Numbered from the stretch's first letter, positions 35,500 through 47,259 are shown. The stretch: 64,000 bases of DNA from Sinonovacula constricta (GCA_007844125.1 CM017571.1:24532664-24596663); one strand, 5' to 3'. Numbers and translations are program-made. The notes: generated by a model not told the origin, from the letters alone.

Positions 35500-38400
35500 C
35501 AACACAGTTCATATGGATCGTTGGAGGGGGAGGGGTTGGATGTGAAAGTTAAAATCATTATAGTTCTACAAATTACTTTGTAATATTCATATTTACTTCG
35601 ATACGCTATTATTAATGTTAGTTAATGGAATTCTTTTCATGAAGTATGCACGTCTTTACATAATTATTGTATATAAATATAGCCGCACCAGAGTTCATAT
35701 TCGTAGCCATGTGCGGTAGGCCTACGGATATTGATGTTAAAATCATAACTACAGTATAATTTGTCATATTCTTGTTTACTTTGAGCCAATATTATTATTT
35801 TTTATTAATAAAATTCCATTTCATGAAGGTGTAGACACCTTTACATTATTATTGTATATAAATATAGCCGCAAGAGTGTTCATATCCGTAGTCATTTGGG
35901 GTACGGATATGAACCTTAAAATCATTATATATAATTTAATTTGTAATATTCTTGTTTACTTTGATGCAATATTATTATTTTTCATTAATAAAATTCCATT
36001 TCATGAAGGTGTAGACGCCTTTACATTATTATTGTATATAAATATAGCCGCACGAGTGTTCATATCCGTAGTCTTTTGGGGTACGGATATGAACGTTAAA
36101 ATCATTATATATAATTTAATTTGTAATATTCTTGTTTACTTTGAACCAATATTTTTATTTTTCATTAATAAAATTCCATTTCATGAAGGTGTAGACGCCT
36201 TTATATAATTATTGTATATAAATATAGCCGCACGAGTGTTCATATCCGTAGTCATTTGGGGTACGGATATGAACGTTAAAATCATTATATATAATTTAAT
36301 TTGTAATATTCTTGTTTACTTTGAACCAATATTTTTATTTTTCATTAATAAAATTCCATTTCATGAAGGTGTAGACGCCTTTATATAATTATTGTATATA
36401 AATATAGCCGCACGAGTGTTCATATCCGTAGTCATTTGGGGTACGGATATGAACGTTAAAATCATTATATATAATTCAATTTGTAATATTCTTGTTTACT
36501 TTGAACCAATATTTTTATTTTTCATAAATAAAATACTATTTCATGAAGGTGTAGACGTCTTTACATAATTATTGTATATAAATATACTGCCCCACCAGAG
36601 TTCATATCCGTGTTCATGTGCAGAACGGATATGAACGTTAAAATCATTATCTACCGTTAAATTTCTAAAATTCTGTTTCTTTGAACCAATTTTATTATTT
36701 TTAATAAATAAAATTCCATTTCATGAAAGTATACACACCTTTACATAATTATTGTATATAAATATAGCCGCACGAGTGTTCATATCCGTAGTCATTTTGG
36801 GTACGGATATGAACGTTAAATTATTATATATAATTCAATTTGTAATATTCTTGTTTTCTTTGAACCAATATTTTTATTTTTCATTAATAAAATTCCATTT
36901 CATGAAGATGTAGACGCCTTTACATTATTATTGTATATAAATATAGCCGCACGAGTGTTCATATCCGTAGTCTTTTGGGGTACGGATATGAACGTTAAAA
37001 TCATTATATATAATTTAATTTGTAATATTCTTGTTTACTTTGAACCAATACTTTTATTTTTCATTAATAAAATACCATTTCATGAAGGTGTAGACGCCTT
37101 TACATAATTATTGTATATAAATATACTGCCCCACCAGAGTTCATATCCAGGGTCATGTGCGGTACGGATATGAACGTTAAAATCATTATATATAATTCAA
37201 TTTGTAATGTTCTTGTTTACTTTGAACCAATATTATTATTTTTAATAAATAAAATTCCATTTCATGCAAGTATACACGCCTTTACATAATTATTGTATAT
37301 AAATATAGCCTCACGAGTGTTCATATCCGTGGTCATTTGGGGTACGGATATGAAAGTTAAAATCATTATCTATAACTTAATTTGTAATATTCTTCTTTAC
37401 TTTGATGCAATATCATTATTTTTCATTAATAAAATTCCATTTCATGAAGGAGTAGACGCCTTTATATAATTATTGTATATAAATATAGCCGCACGAGTGT
37501 TCATATCCGTAGTCATTTGGGGTACGGATATGAACGTTAAAATCATTATATATAATTTAATTTGTAATATTCTTGTTTACTTTGAACCAATATTTTTATT
37601 TTTCATTAATAAAATTCCATTTCATGAAGGTGTAGACGCCTTTATATAATTATTGTATATAAATATAGCCGCACGAGTGTTCATATCCGTAGTCATTTGG
37701 GGTACGGATATGAACGTTAAAATCATTATATATAATTTAATTTGTAATATTCTTGTTTACTTTGATGCAATATTATTATTTTTCATTAATAAAATTCCAT
37801 TTCATGAAGGTGTAGACGCCTTTACATTATTATTGTATATAAATATAGCCGCACGAGTGTTCATATCCGTAGTTTTTTGGGGTACGGATATGAACGTTAA
37901 AATCATTATATATAATTTAATTTGTAATATTCTTGTTTACTTTGAACCAATATTTTTATTTTTCATTAATAAAATTCCATTTCATGAAGGTGTAGACGCC
38001 TTTATATAATTATTGTATATAAATATAGCCGCACGAGTGTTCATATCCGTAGTCATTTGGGGTACGGATATGAACGTTAAAATCATTATATATAATTTAA
38101 TTTGTAATATTCTTGTTTACTTTGAACCAATATTTTTATTTTTCATTAATAAAATTCCATTTCATGAAGGTGTAGACGCCTTTATATAATTATTGTATAT
38201 AAATATAGCCGCACGAGTGTTCATATCCGTAGTCATTTGGGGTACGGATATGAACGTTAAAATCATTATATATAATTCAATTTGTAATATTCTTGTTTAC
38301 TTTGAACCAATATTTTTATTTTTCATAAATAAAATACTATTTCATGAAGGTGTAGACGTCTTTACATAATTATTGTATATAAATATACTGCCCCACCAGA

Positions 38401-39860
38401 GTTCATATCCGTGTTCATGTGCAGAACGGATATGAACGTTAAAATCATTATCTACCGTTAAATTTCTAAAATTCTGTTTCTTTGAACCAATTTTATTATT
38501 TTTAATAAATAAAATTCCATTTCATGAAAGTATACACACCTTTACATAATTATTGTATATAAATATAGCCGCACGAGTGTTCATATCCGTAGTCATTTTG
38601 GGTACGGATATGAACGTTAAATTATTATATATAATTCAATTTGTAATATTCTTGTTTTCTTTGAACCAATATTTTTATTTTTCATTAATAAAATTCCATT
38701 TCATGAAGATGTAGACGCCTTTACATTATTATTGTATATAAATATAGCCGCACGAGTGTTCATATCCGTAGTCTTTTGGGGTACGGATATGAACGTTAAA
38801 ATCATTATATATAATTTAATTTGTAATATTCTTGTTTACTTTGAACCAATACTTTTATTTTTCATTAATAAAATACCATTTCATGAAGGTGTAGACGCCT
38901 TTACATAATTATTGTATATAAATATACTGCCCCACCAGAGTTCATATCCAGGGTCATGTGCGGTACGGATATGAACGTTAAAATCATTATATATAATTCA
39001 ATTTGTAATGTTCTTGTTTACTTTGAACCAATATTATTATTTTTAATAAATAAAATTCCATTTCATGCAAGTATACACGCCTTTACATAATTATTGTATA
39101 TAAATATAGCCTCACGAGTGTTCATATCCGTGGTCATTTGGGGTACGGATATGAAAGTTAAAATCATTATCTATAACTTAATTTGTAATATTCTTCTTTA
39201 CTTTGATGCAATATCATTATTTTTCATTAATAAAATTCCATTTCATGAAGGAGTAGACGCCTTTATATAATTATTGTATATAAATATAGCCGCACGAGTG
39301 TTCATATCCGTAGTCATTTGGGGTACGGATATGAACGTTAAAATCATTATATATAATTCAATTTGTAATATTCTTGTTTACTTTGAACCAATATTTTTAT
39401 TTTTCATTAATAAAATACATTTTCATGAAGGTGTAGACGTCTTTACATAATTATTGTATATAAATATACTGCCCCACCAGAGTTCATATCCGTGGTCATG
39501 TGCAGAACGGATATGAACGTTAAAATCATTATCTACAGTTAAATTTCTAATATTCTGTTTCTTTGAACCAATTTTATTATTTTTAATAAATAAAATTCCA
39601 TTTCATGAAAGTATACACGCCTTTACATAATCATTGTATATAAATATAGCCGCACGAGTGTTCATATCCGTAGTCATTTGGGCAACGGATATGAACGTTA
39701 AAATCATTATCTATAACTTAATTTGTAATATTCTTGTTTACTTTGAACCAATATAATTATTTTTCATTGATAAAATACAATTTCATGAAGGTGAAGACGC
39801 CTTTACATAATTATTGTATATAAATATAGCCGCACCAGAGTTCACGTCCGTGGTCGTTTG
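35500..39860 (+). repeat. MULE left arm: about 24 tandem units of ~180 bp
   Basis: Each unit contains a perfect 13-bp inverted repeat GTTCATATCCGTA / TACGGATATGAAC separated by 11 nt, a TATA-like 'tgtatataaatata', and AT-rich filler (ttaataaaattccatttcatgaag). The boxes recur near 35692, 35878, 36058, 36238 and so on to 39837, almost exactly 180 bp apart. A ten-unit block repeats with a period of 1801 bp (for example the variant 'actgccccaccagagttcat' at about 36586 and 38387), a higher-order repeat. Inner units are nearly identical while the outermost ones are diverged, as in satellite arrays undergoing unequal exchange. Confidence 0.95.
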
Positions 39861-41145
39861 CGGTTTCTTGTTGTTGTTAATGACGTCACATGATAGAAAA
39901 TGAAGTGACGTCATTTCGAAGGCTGTACACTATTCTTACTCAAAGGAGTGCGCTCAGTCACTTCTACCACAGTTTGCTCTCCGTAAAGTGTTGTACTTAG
40001 TAACAGCAGTAGATTTAGTTCTTCGTGTATTTAGATTTTGTCATTCATAAGTTTAAATGTAAAATTTGTCGTAGTCAAGTGTTCAAATATTAGCTAGGTC
40101 TATTTGAACTTTTCATTTGCACTCGTTGCAGTAGACTCCTTTTTGTGTCAATTAGTTCAATTAGTTGCATTTAGGCCGGTGGATTCAGACATATTGACTG
40201 TACGCTGTAATATAACTGTATTATATACCAGTTCAGTTTTGCCCTTTGTTAATCTAGTTAAATTTCACTTTGTGCGATTCTCTTCTTATAGTTTTCATTG
40301 TTGTTAGGTAAATAATTTTCAGAAATTATTTTGAACAGTGATTTTTCCTCGGCATTGCAGCAACAAAGTTTCATGCTGACTTGTGTTATTTATTTTTGCC
40401 AATAGTTTTTGGTGTAGTTTTCTTTTATTAATATATAACACGTTATTTTGCCCTGTATTGCCATTACCTGGAGTGCATCATTATTTTGTGTCGACCGAAG
40501 TCTTCGCCAGTTAAGCACAACATCAACAATATCATCAGTCGTTGACTGGTGTATTCAGATCTATTTCTTTTAGATTTACTGGGATAATTATATCTGCACT
40601 GTATTTTAAAGATTCAATATTCATAGAAAAAATAATTGTCATTTGAAATCATTCTTTGTATTATATGCGCCTTGTTATGTTAACTGTTTAAGTGTTTTAA
40701 AACCAGTTAAGTTACGTTTTGTTTTTGTCAACAGTTTCTACAGAAGTTCACTTTTATTGAAACTCATCACTGTTTATATTTTCCCTTGTACTGTCATAAG
40801 TTGAAAGCTCAACTATTTGGTCTCTGTATATTCATTTTTACCTGCCAATAATTCAGTGTAGTTAAAACATTCAGTTAAATATCTTTAACAATATCTGCTT
40901 CTGTATTATTTGTAAACTTGTCGTTGATATTACAATTCCTTCTCAGTGTAGCATACTCGTTATAATTTGTAAAACCATCAGCTGAAACTTTGAATAACTA
41001 CTATTTTTTGCTTACTAGCTAGTATTACCTGCTTTATATTGTCAACAATTAAACTGTTCTTCAACTATTTGCATTAACATTTCCCTTGACTTATATTTGA
41101 TAGGCTCTTTTTAGCGATTTTTTTTTTCGGTTCTTGTCCTAAATC
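39861..41145 (+). promoter_or_regulatory. Leader of the MULE transposase gene
   Basis: About 1.3 kb between the last arm unit and the ATG. It contains two perfect CRE/ATF-type octamers TGACGTCA at 39881-39888 and 39906-39913, 25 bp apart, and lacks any long ORF. The last arm unit has a TATA-like 'tatataaatata' about 60 bp before the first octamer. The region is probably promoter plus 5' UTR, possibly with an intron; the true transcription start cannot be set from sequence. Confidence 0.5.
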
Positions 41146-44100
41146 ATGGCTGTATACCCGTGTGGAGACTGCAAGAAAAACTGCGTTACCTCCGTCATTG
41201 CTTGCGACACATGCAATAGATGGTTTCACATTAAATGCCAACAGCTGTCAAAAGAACAGTTCAAGATATTGCGGGAATATCCAGATTTAAGTTATCACTG
41301 TCTTCAGTGTACAAGCCATGACGGGGTGTATGATTTTTCAGCGGCACTAAGAAGGCTAGGACAATACGCTCAATCTGGTGTTCTGAAAGCGGGAGTTGAT
41401 GTAGAAAAGACAATATTACGCATGGTACTAAATGAGCCAGTCCAACGTAACACCTTCAACTCAAAAACTCTTCGTACAGACTTAGTATCTTCTATGTTAC
41501 TAAATCGCACTGGAACAAACATTAAGGGCAAAACTGCATTATACACGACTGGGGACGGAAACTGTTTGTTTAATGCGGTGTCACTGGCTTTGTCTGGGGA
41601 AGAGCAAATGGCAACAGAGTTAAGAGTTCGGACTTGCATTGAACTTGTTGAGAATGTCGACAAGTATCGAAATCAATACAGTGAACCATTTCAATTTGTT
41701 GCCTATTCTGTTGACGAAGCATGCCAGTATGCAGCCCAGAATCATGAGTACTCCTCCGTATGGACAATTGCAGCTTTAGCATCTGTAATACAAAGTCCGA
41801 TTAGGTCCATATACCCCCCAGTGAATGGAATGTTTGACAAAGCTGCAGAAATCTTGAACGATACATTCTCACCGATGGGCACACACAAAACAAAAAACAA
41901 TCAAGTAGTAATACTTTGGACAAGCACAAGCCCATCGATTCCAAAGAATAAAATTTGGTTGCCAAATCATTTTGTGCCAGTAATTGACAACGGTGATGTC
42001 ATTTGCATTGATCTGACAAGTGACTCCGAATTCCCTCCACTTAGCCCAATTGCTGCTTCCAGTGACGTCAAAGAAAATAGCTGTGCCTCGCCGCCGGACG
42101 TGGGTATGAGTACCCAAAGTTCCCCTCTGTGTTCGGAAAGGCCTAGAACACATGATCAAAATGCCGATACAGCAACTGTGCCATCCACTGAACAACATAC
42201 CTCTAATGATAAGCCCCATGAATATACTGATAAATCTAGTTCCAGTTTATTGAAGTATATGCCAACAAGTCCAGTATTCAAATGTAAACGACCCAACCTC
42301 TCTTTAATTCTTGAAGAGAGTACCGATACTTCTGATTCGGACGAATGGATGAGTACTGTTAAAAACATAAAATCATTCGGCAAAGAAAATGACAAGTCTC
42401 ATAACTGCCCCTATATAACTGATTCGAATACTAACTGTGAGCCTGAGGAGCATTCAGATCTTAACTCTTCGCCAGCAACGTTCAATGATTCAGATAGCGA
42501 CAACTTTGTTTTTGTACCTGGACCGTTGGGGAATAAATTCATGGACATAAAGGAAACAATAGCAACATTAAGTGGTCCACATGCTTCGTTGGATGAAATC
42601 CCGATTGGGCGAAAAGATGGATTCTATTTTCTACTTAATAATAATGACAATTCTGAACGGCGGCATAACGGACAGCGTTCACGTTTTTGGGACGACTGTG
42701 GTACATGGACCAAAGGGACATCGCCTGCATTTACATTTTATGAGAAAGAAAATAAACTTATAAGTGTACACAAACGCAACGGCCTTTATTGTGTGGAAAA
42801 AATGATAAACAGAAAAAAACTGTATGAACCACTTGAGCCACAACCGTCAGAAAATCAACTTTTGATCATCAAGAGGCTATACAATGTTCATGCTAGTAGC
42901 CAAAGTGGATCAGATCAATTTAAGAGACGTTGCACATACATTCTTAATGTCCCCGAAACAATGCCCCGTCTGTCAACAGACCTAGCTCTTGTTGAGTATA
43001 TCGGTAAATTCCAGGGACGGACAAAACACCGCTTAAGCAAGACCAGCAGCGCTCAAGATTACATAAGAACGAAACCGAAATTTCTTGAAAGGGTCAGGGA
43101 GCAATTGAAACACCAATCTGTAAAAAACGTCGAAAATGAAATAAATGTAACCGTCTCAGATGATTTTGAAAAACAGCGTAATGAAAAACAATTAAGAAAC
43201 ACGAAACATCTGCTCAAGAAATCACAAAATAAAACCCCATGCAATGCCGCGGAACAAATAAGATCTGTAGAAGAAATGGTCAAAGATGGAAACTTCGTAT
43301 ACAGCGTAAAACACCATGCCGAACACTCAGGGCACCCGATTATAACACTAATGAATAGCACTACGTTAACAGATATCAAACGTTTTTGTGGTACTGGCAG
43401 AACCGTTCTTGGAGTAGACAAAACTTACAATCTTGGAGATTTTTTTGTAACTCCAACTGTTTACAAAGACTTATCCGTATTAAAAAGATCAACAAATCAG
43501 CATCCAATAGCCCTGGGTCCAACATTTATACATACCAATTCTTCAGCTACTTCAATGAAGGGTTGCTTTCATGAAATTGCAGATCAACTTTCAGACGAAG
43601 AAATAAAAAATTTAGTTATTGGTTCAGATGAAGAACAATCTTTTAAAATTGCAATAAGTCGCTGTTTTAAGGGTGCATGCCATATTCTTTGTACACGGCA
43701 TTTAAGGCAAAATACTGCAAAGTATTTGGAAGACAATGTTGGTGTACAAAGAGTACAACGAAAAATGGTTCTAGATACCATTTATGGAGACGGTGGTTTG
43801 CTTAACACGACCGATGTTGACACATTTGAATACAGGTTGTCACAACTGCAAAAAGACATTCTGGCAATAGACGTCAATAACAAATTTGCTAACTATTTTA
43901 ACAATAGACTTTTGCCTAATCTTCAGCGCTATGTCATCGAACCCAAGAGAAACGGTAAAATAAGTTCAAATTGGACAAATAACAATTGCGAATCAGCAAA
44001 CCACATTCTTAAGTCAGCATCCGCTTGGAAAAAACAGGACCTTCTTACATTCATAGATACGTTGCACAAAATCGTAGTTGGTCAACAAACAGAACGCTGT

Positions 44101-44388
44101 CGTGCCATCCGGGGAAGAGGAAATTTCAAACTGCATTCAATGTTTCAACATCATGAAATTGATATTGATGTATGGGCTAACTTGTCAGAAGAAGGTCGCA
44201 GGGTAAAAGAAAAGAAATTTATAAGCGACAAAGGTAGAACGAAAGCTAATGTCGTCGTATCTCGGGATGGGCAAAGGACAGTGGTCACAACACCATCTGC
44301 CGGTCGCAAACCACACCAGGTAAAGCGGAAACGTGCGGAAAGATCGCGGACACCGAAAGCAAAAAGAGCACTTATCCAAGATATATAA
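41146..44388 (+). CDS. MULE transposase with PHD finger and OTU protease domain (1080 aa)
   Basis: Single uninterrupted ORF. The ATG is in good context (A at -3, G at +4) with an in-frame TAA two codons upstream. PHD finger 6-55: C6, C9, C20, C23, H28, C31, C52, C55. OTU cysteine protease domain about 130-280: the DGNC box places D137 and catalytic C140, and the terminal H275 sits in NHFVPVI. Just after it VICIDLTSDSE (284-295) fits a SUMO-interaction motif; a second hydrophobic-acidic stretch, LSLILEESTDTSDSDE, lies at 385-400. A Ser/Asp-rich linker runs to about 450. MULE-type DDE core about 750-955: D758 (VLGVDKTYN), D828 (VIGSDEEQS), the C849-x2-H852 motif between the second Asp and the Glu, and E949 (NNNCESANH). 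The basic C-terminus (KRKRAERSRTPKAKR) resembles a nuclear localisation signal. It should cut and join the element ends. Protease activity and SUMO binding are inferred from motifs only. No frameshift or stop: potentially functional. Confidence 0.95.
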   Translation: MAVYPCGDCKKNCVTSVIACDTCNRWFHIKCQQLSKEQFKILREYPDLSYHCLQCTSHDGVYDFSAALRRLGQYAQSGVLKAGVDVEKTILRMVLNEPVQRNTFNSKTLRTDLVSSMLLNRTGTNIKGKTALYTTGDGNCLFNAVSLALSGEEQMATELRVRTCIELVENVDKYRNQYSEPFQFVAYSVDEACQYAAQNHEYSSVWTIAALASVIQSPIRSIYPPVNGMFDKAAEILNDTFSPMGTHKTKNNQVVILWTSTSPSIPKNKIWLPNHFVPVIDNGDVICIDLTSDSEFPPLSPIAASSDVKENSCASPPDVGMSTQSSPLCSERPRTHDQNADTATVPSTEQHTSNDKPHEYTDKSSSSLLKYMPTSPVFKCKRPNLSLILEESTDTSDSDEWMSTVKNIKSFGKENDKSHNCPYITDSNTNCEPEEHSDLNSSPATFNDSDSDNFVFVPGPLGNKFMDIKETIATLSGPHASLDEIPIGRKDGFYFLLNNNDNSERRHNGQRSRFWDDCGTWTKGTSPAFTFYEKENKLISVHKRNGLYCVEKMINRKKLYEPLEPQPSENQLLIIKRLYNVHASSQSGSDQFKRRCTYILNVPETMPRLSTDLALVEYIGKFQGRTKHRLSKTSSAQDYIRTKPKFLERVREQLKHQSVKNVENEINVTVSDDFEKQRNEKQLRNTKHLLKKSQNKTPCNAAEQIRSVEEMVKDGNFVYSVKHHAEHSGHPIITLMNSTTLTDIKRFCGTGRTVLGVDKTYNLGDFFVTPTVYKDLSVLKRSTNQHPIALGPTFIHTNSSATSMKGCFHEIADQLSDEEIKNLVIGSDEEQSFKIAISRCFKGACHILCTRHLRQNTAKYLEDNVGVQRVQRKMVLDTIYGDGGLLNTTDVDTFEYRLSQLQKDILAIDVNNKFANYFNNRLLPNLQRYVIEPKRNGKISSNWTNNNCESANHILKSASAWKKQDLLTFIDTLHKIVVGQQTERCRAIRGRGNFKLHSMFQHHEIDIDVWANLSEEGRRVKEKKFISDKGRTKANVVVSRDGQRTVVTTPSAGRKPHQVKRKRAERSRTPKAKRALIQDI

Positions 44389-44438
44389 TTCCTTAATCAG
44401 CGACGTAAAAACTCAGGAATGGAACATTTAATTAGTAT

Positions 44439-44444
44439 AATAAA
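44439..44444 (+). terminator. Candidate poly(A) signal of the transposase gene
   Basis: AATAAA about 50 bp after the stop codon; another AATAAA lies near 44697. Neither can be confirmed without transcripts. Confidence 0.4.
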
Positions 44445-44799
44445 TGAGTTGTAATCCGACTACAATTGTTTGGTAATAATATTAGGAGACATATAAAATG
44501 ATGTTAAGTTATTCCAAGAATATATATTTCATGTTTTAAGTTTGCCATCTTGAACTCATTACTGCTATCTCTGTTCTTGTTATTGATGGTATACATGCAC
44601 AGGTATGGAATTGTCTTATTGTTGCCTATATTCTTAGAATTCAAATTCCATGAGCAAAGTACAAGTATAAGAATATGGACTTTTATATTCGTATATAATA
44701 AACGCGCACTGATATCAGATTATCTATGAACACGTCCCTTTATACTTTATTTATCGACTGTGTTACACGAATAGGAAAATATGCCAATGTTTAATGAAT

Positions 44800-45110
44800 T
44801 AGGAAATATAAAAGTCCTATGAGCATTGCAACATACATTAAACAGGTAAAACAAGCCAAATGTAAAAGTGAGAACAAATCTGTTAGCCCTTAAACAAATA
44901 GAGTAATAGAGTAACAAACGAGAATTACAACAAGAATTTGAACTAGCACGCAACCGACATTGACATTGATACGCAAGTATATGAGATGAATAAAGTAAAA
45001 ACTGAGCCGAGACTTTACACAAATAGAAAAAAAGCAGTTGGAATGATCTGACGTCAAAATGGCAATCTAGGATGCTTGCATCGTTTTACAGAGCTCTAAC
45101 CTTGAAAATA
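44800..45110 (+). repeat. Partial copy of the dispersed repeat, inside the MULE
   Basis: Shares 'gtcctatgagcattgcaaca', 'caagcca...gtaaaagtgagaacaaatct' and 'ttttacagagctctaacct' with 45345-45715 and, inverted, with 11580-11995. An extra ~100 bp separates the two conserved blocks. Confidence 0.65.
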
Positions 45111-45344
45111 AAGTGAACATTATATATCACTAAGATAAGTTCACACAACAGGAGAAAAGTAATGGAAAGGAATACCATTTATAAACAAATTACAGTATGA
45201 GGACATTCTAGTGAACTTATTAACACGAATTAAAAATGCATCTTTCTAACAACTTAAAATCACATTTTGATTCGCATTCTGTTTTCATAACTACTGTTTT
45301 ACTTGAAAGTATCTCTATCGTGGATCACTATCGTGGATGAAGGA

Positions 45345-45715
45345 TTCATTAATAAGAATATATGACACAGTCCTATGAGCATTGCAACACATACAAAACT
45401 CCGAAAAGTCATAGAACAAAGGTATTTCACATGCAAGCCAAGCGAAAAGTAAGAACAAATTTGTGATGAGTCATTTAACGAAAAAAGCAAACCCGACAAT
45501 TATCGCCTTGGAACGGTCAGTCGACAATATGGACCGACAGGGGTGCTTAAACAGGTTTTACAGAGCTCTAACCTAGCACTTCCTGAAGAGTTTCTCAAAC
45601 GCAAGCAATGAAAAGAAAAACGATCTATTTGAATACAAAAGTCCAAGCGCTGATATTTTCTATAAGTTATGACAAAAGTAGTGACGTCATTGAAAAATAA
45701 TGTCCACATAGTGTT
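45345..45715 (+). repeat. Copy of the dispersed repeat, inside the MULE
   Basis: Closest match to the inverse of 11580-11995 outside the MULE, so this segment is a separate repeat rather than a native MULE part. It ends near 'agtgacgtcattgaaaaataatgtccacata'-like sequence. No coding capacity. Confidence 0.75.
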
Positions 45716-46229
45716 TAGAAAAGAATAGCCGGAGAGTGGCTGTCAGTCTGAGAAGTCACAGAAACGACGCACGTGTCCGCCTGGTCAGACGGACAAAACA
45801 TCTAATACGGTTGTAATCACAGCGCAAAGGGGTTTTTAGATGCTGTGTATTCTCTCAAAGGTCAGTCAATGGCCAGGGTTGAGAGGTCATATCTTCAGTC
45901 AATACAATAAATGCCAGAGCAAATGGTTGGATCCATCATTGTCAGACAAAAACAATAAGGACATACTGTACGTTTGATAAAGAAGTGCAGGATCGACAAG
46001 CCTCGCTACCAGAAAACTCAAAAGTCTGCTTGTATCGGCATGGTCATGTGTGTGTTCATTTATTATATGTGATATTCCAATTAACCATGTCGACGAACTA
46101 GAGCATTTCATTAGCATACACATGAAGAGATGGTTTATTCTGCCCCCATTCTTTGTCTCATTGGTATGTTGCGTATCGACAAAAATGCCACTAACCCCTT
46201 GTGTCACCAAAGTCATGACTGGTGCTCAC

Positions 46230-46600
46230 ATTAAAAGACAGGATTAGCAAAGCGGGCATTGAAGTCAGGACATGCTGCAAATGGTCAGCAACAGCAGGAG
46301 GTAGACCAAGCAAAGAGAAGAGTAATGGCGAACGCAGAAATGCAGAAGCAAGCAATGAACAACAGCAACAAGTTTTGTCCAAATGACGTTGTAAGATGAA
46401 TGGATTAAATGAAGCGTACCTGAGTGGAAATAATCACAAGAAGAACTGTAACCACTCCAACTAAGTTTTATTCTCTTATCTGTGTACGACCTTTTCCCCA
46501 TCCCAGCTAACGTATATATGTGGAAGATGGCAGAATATCATCCTTGTCAGCTTTGTAGAAACAGAGTAATGTTGTCAAGCAGATTTTATTTATTTTGGGA
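46230..46600 (+). mobile_element. Decayed LINE fragment, C-terminal part
   Basis: With frame changes, the stretch reads as the region between the LINE reverse transcriptase and its C-terminal zinc knuckle: SKAGIEVRT near 46247, then PIPANVYMWKMAEYHPCQLC at 46497-46556. It ends where the zinc knuckle should begin. Same family as 47260-50260. Several frameshifts and stops: dead. Confidence 0.7.
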
Positions 46601-47259
46601 AGAGGGGTTGGGTCTGTCCCATAATCCTAAACACTCAGTTAACAACGGGAATGAAATGAATGGGAAATGCGAGTGTGTATTTACCTTTGACGTAATTGGA
46701 CATTGGCACTTTAAATTTATATACACATTAATATGATGTTGTATCTGCATATCTTTGCCCTGTGTCTTTTCAAATGATAATAAACATGTTGCAGTACTCA
46801 TGACGTTTCATTTTTTTGTATTGGGAGAAACTTACCATTCTTAATGCGATTCAGGCATCGCTCCCACTAGACCTAGTGCGCTGGTGCAAATCCCCAGCGA
46901 CGATGAAAAGTGGAGCTCATTGTTCCTTGTGGGGAGACGATAGGGACCAAGGGAATGAAGGAAAACTAGCTATTTCAGTTAACTGGGTGCAATTCTTCAC
47001 AGACGTGGCATCAATTATCGATTAGTTTGCATAGTTTACAGCTAGTTGATTTGAATTAAGTATGATTTATCATAGCTAAATCGAGTTCCTGTATTGTTTA
47101 ACCTATGTCCACTGGAGGGCCCTCCTTTATTCCAAATACGTAAAATGAATGGTTCACGATTACTAAATGAACATGTACTGTCAATACTTCCGGGTCTTCT
47201 GAGAAAGGGAGGTTGAAAACCCCAAAAGAACAGACACGGCATTAACAAATCGGACCGAA

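Noticed and set aside
35852..36208. 118-codon ORF, nearly identical to another at 37653-38009
   Set aside because: Both are chance translations of two adjacent ~180-bp arm units; the similarity comes from the 1801-bp higher-order repeat, not from coding constraint.
41869..42219. 116-codon minus-strand ORF (also 43059-43421, 41370-41663)
   Set aside because: Antisense shadows of the transposase coding sequence, with no family resemblance.
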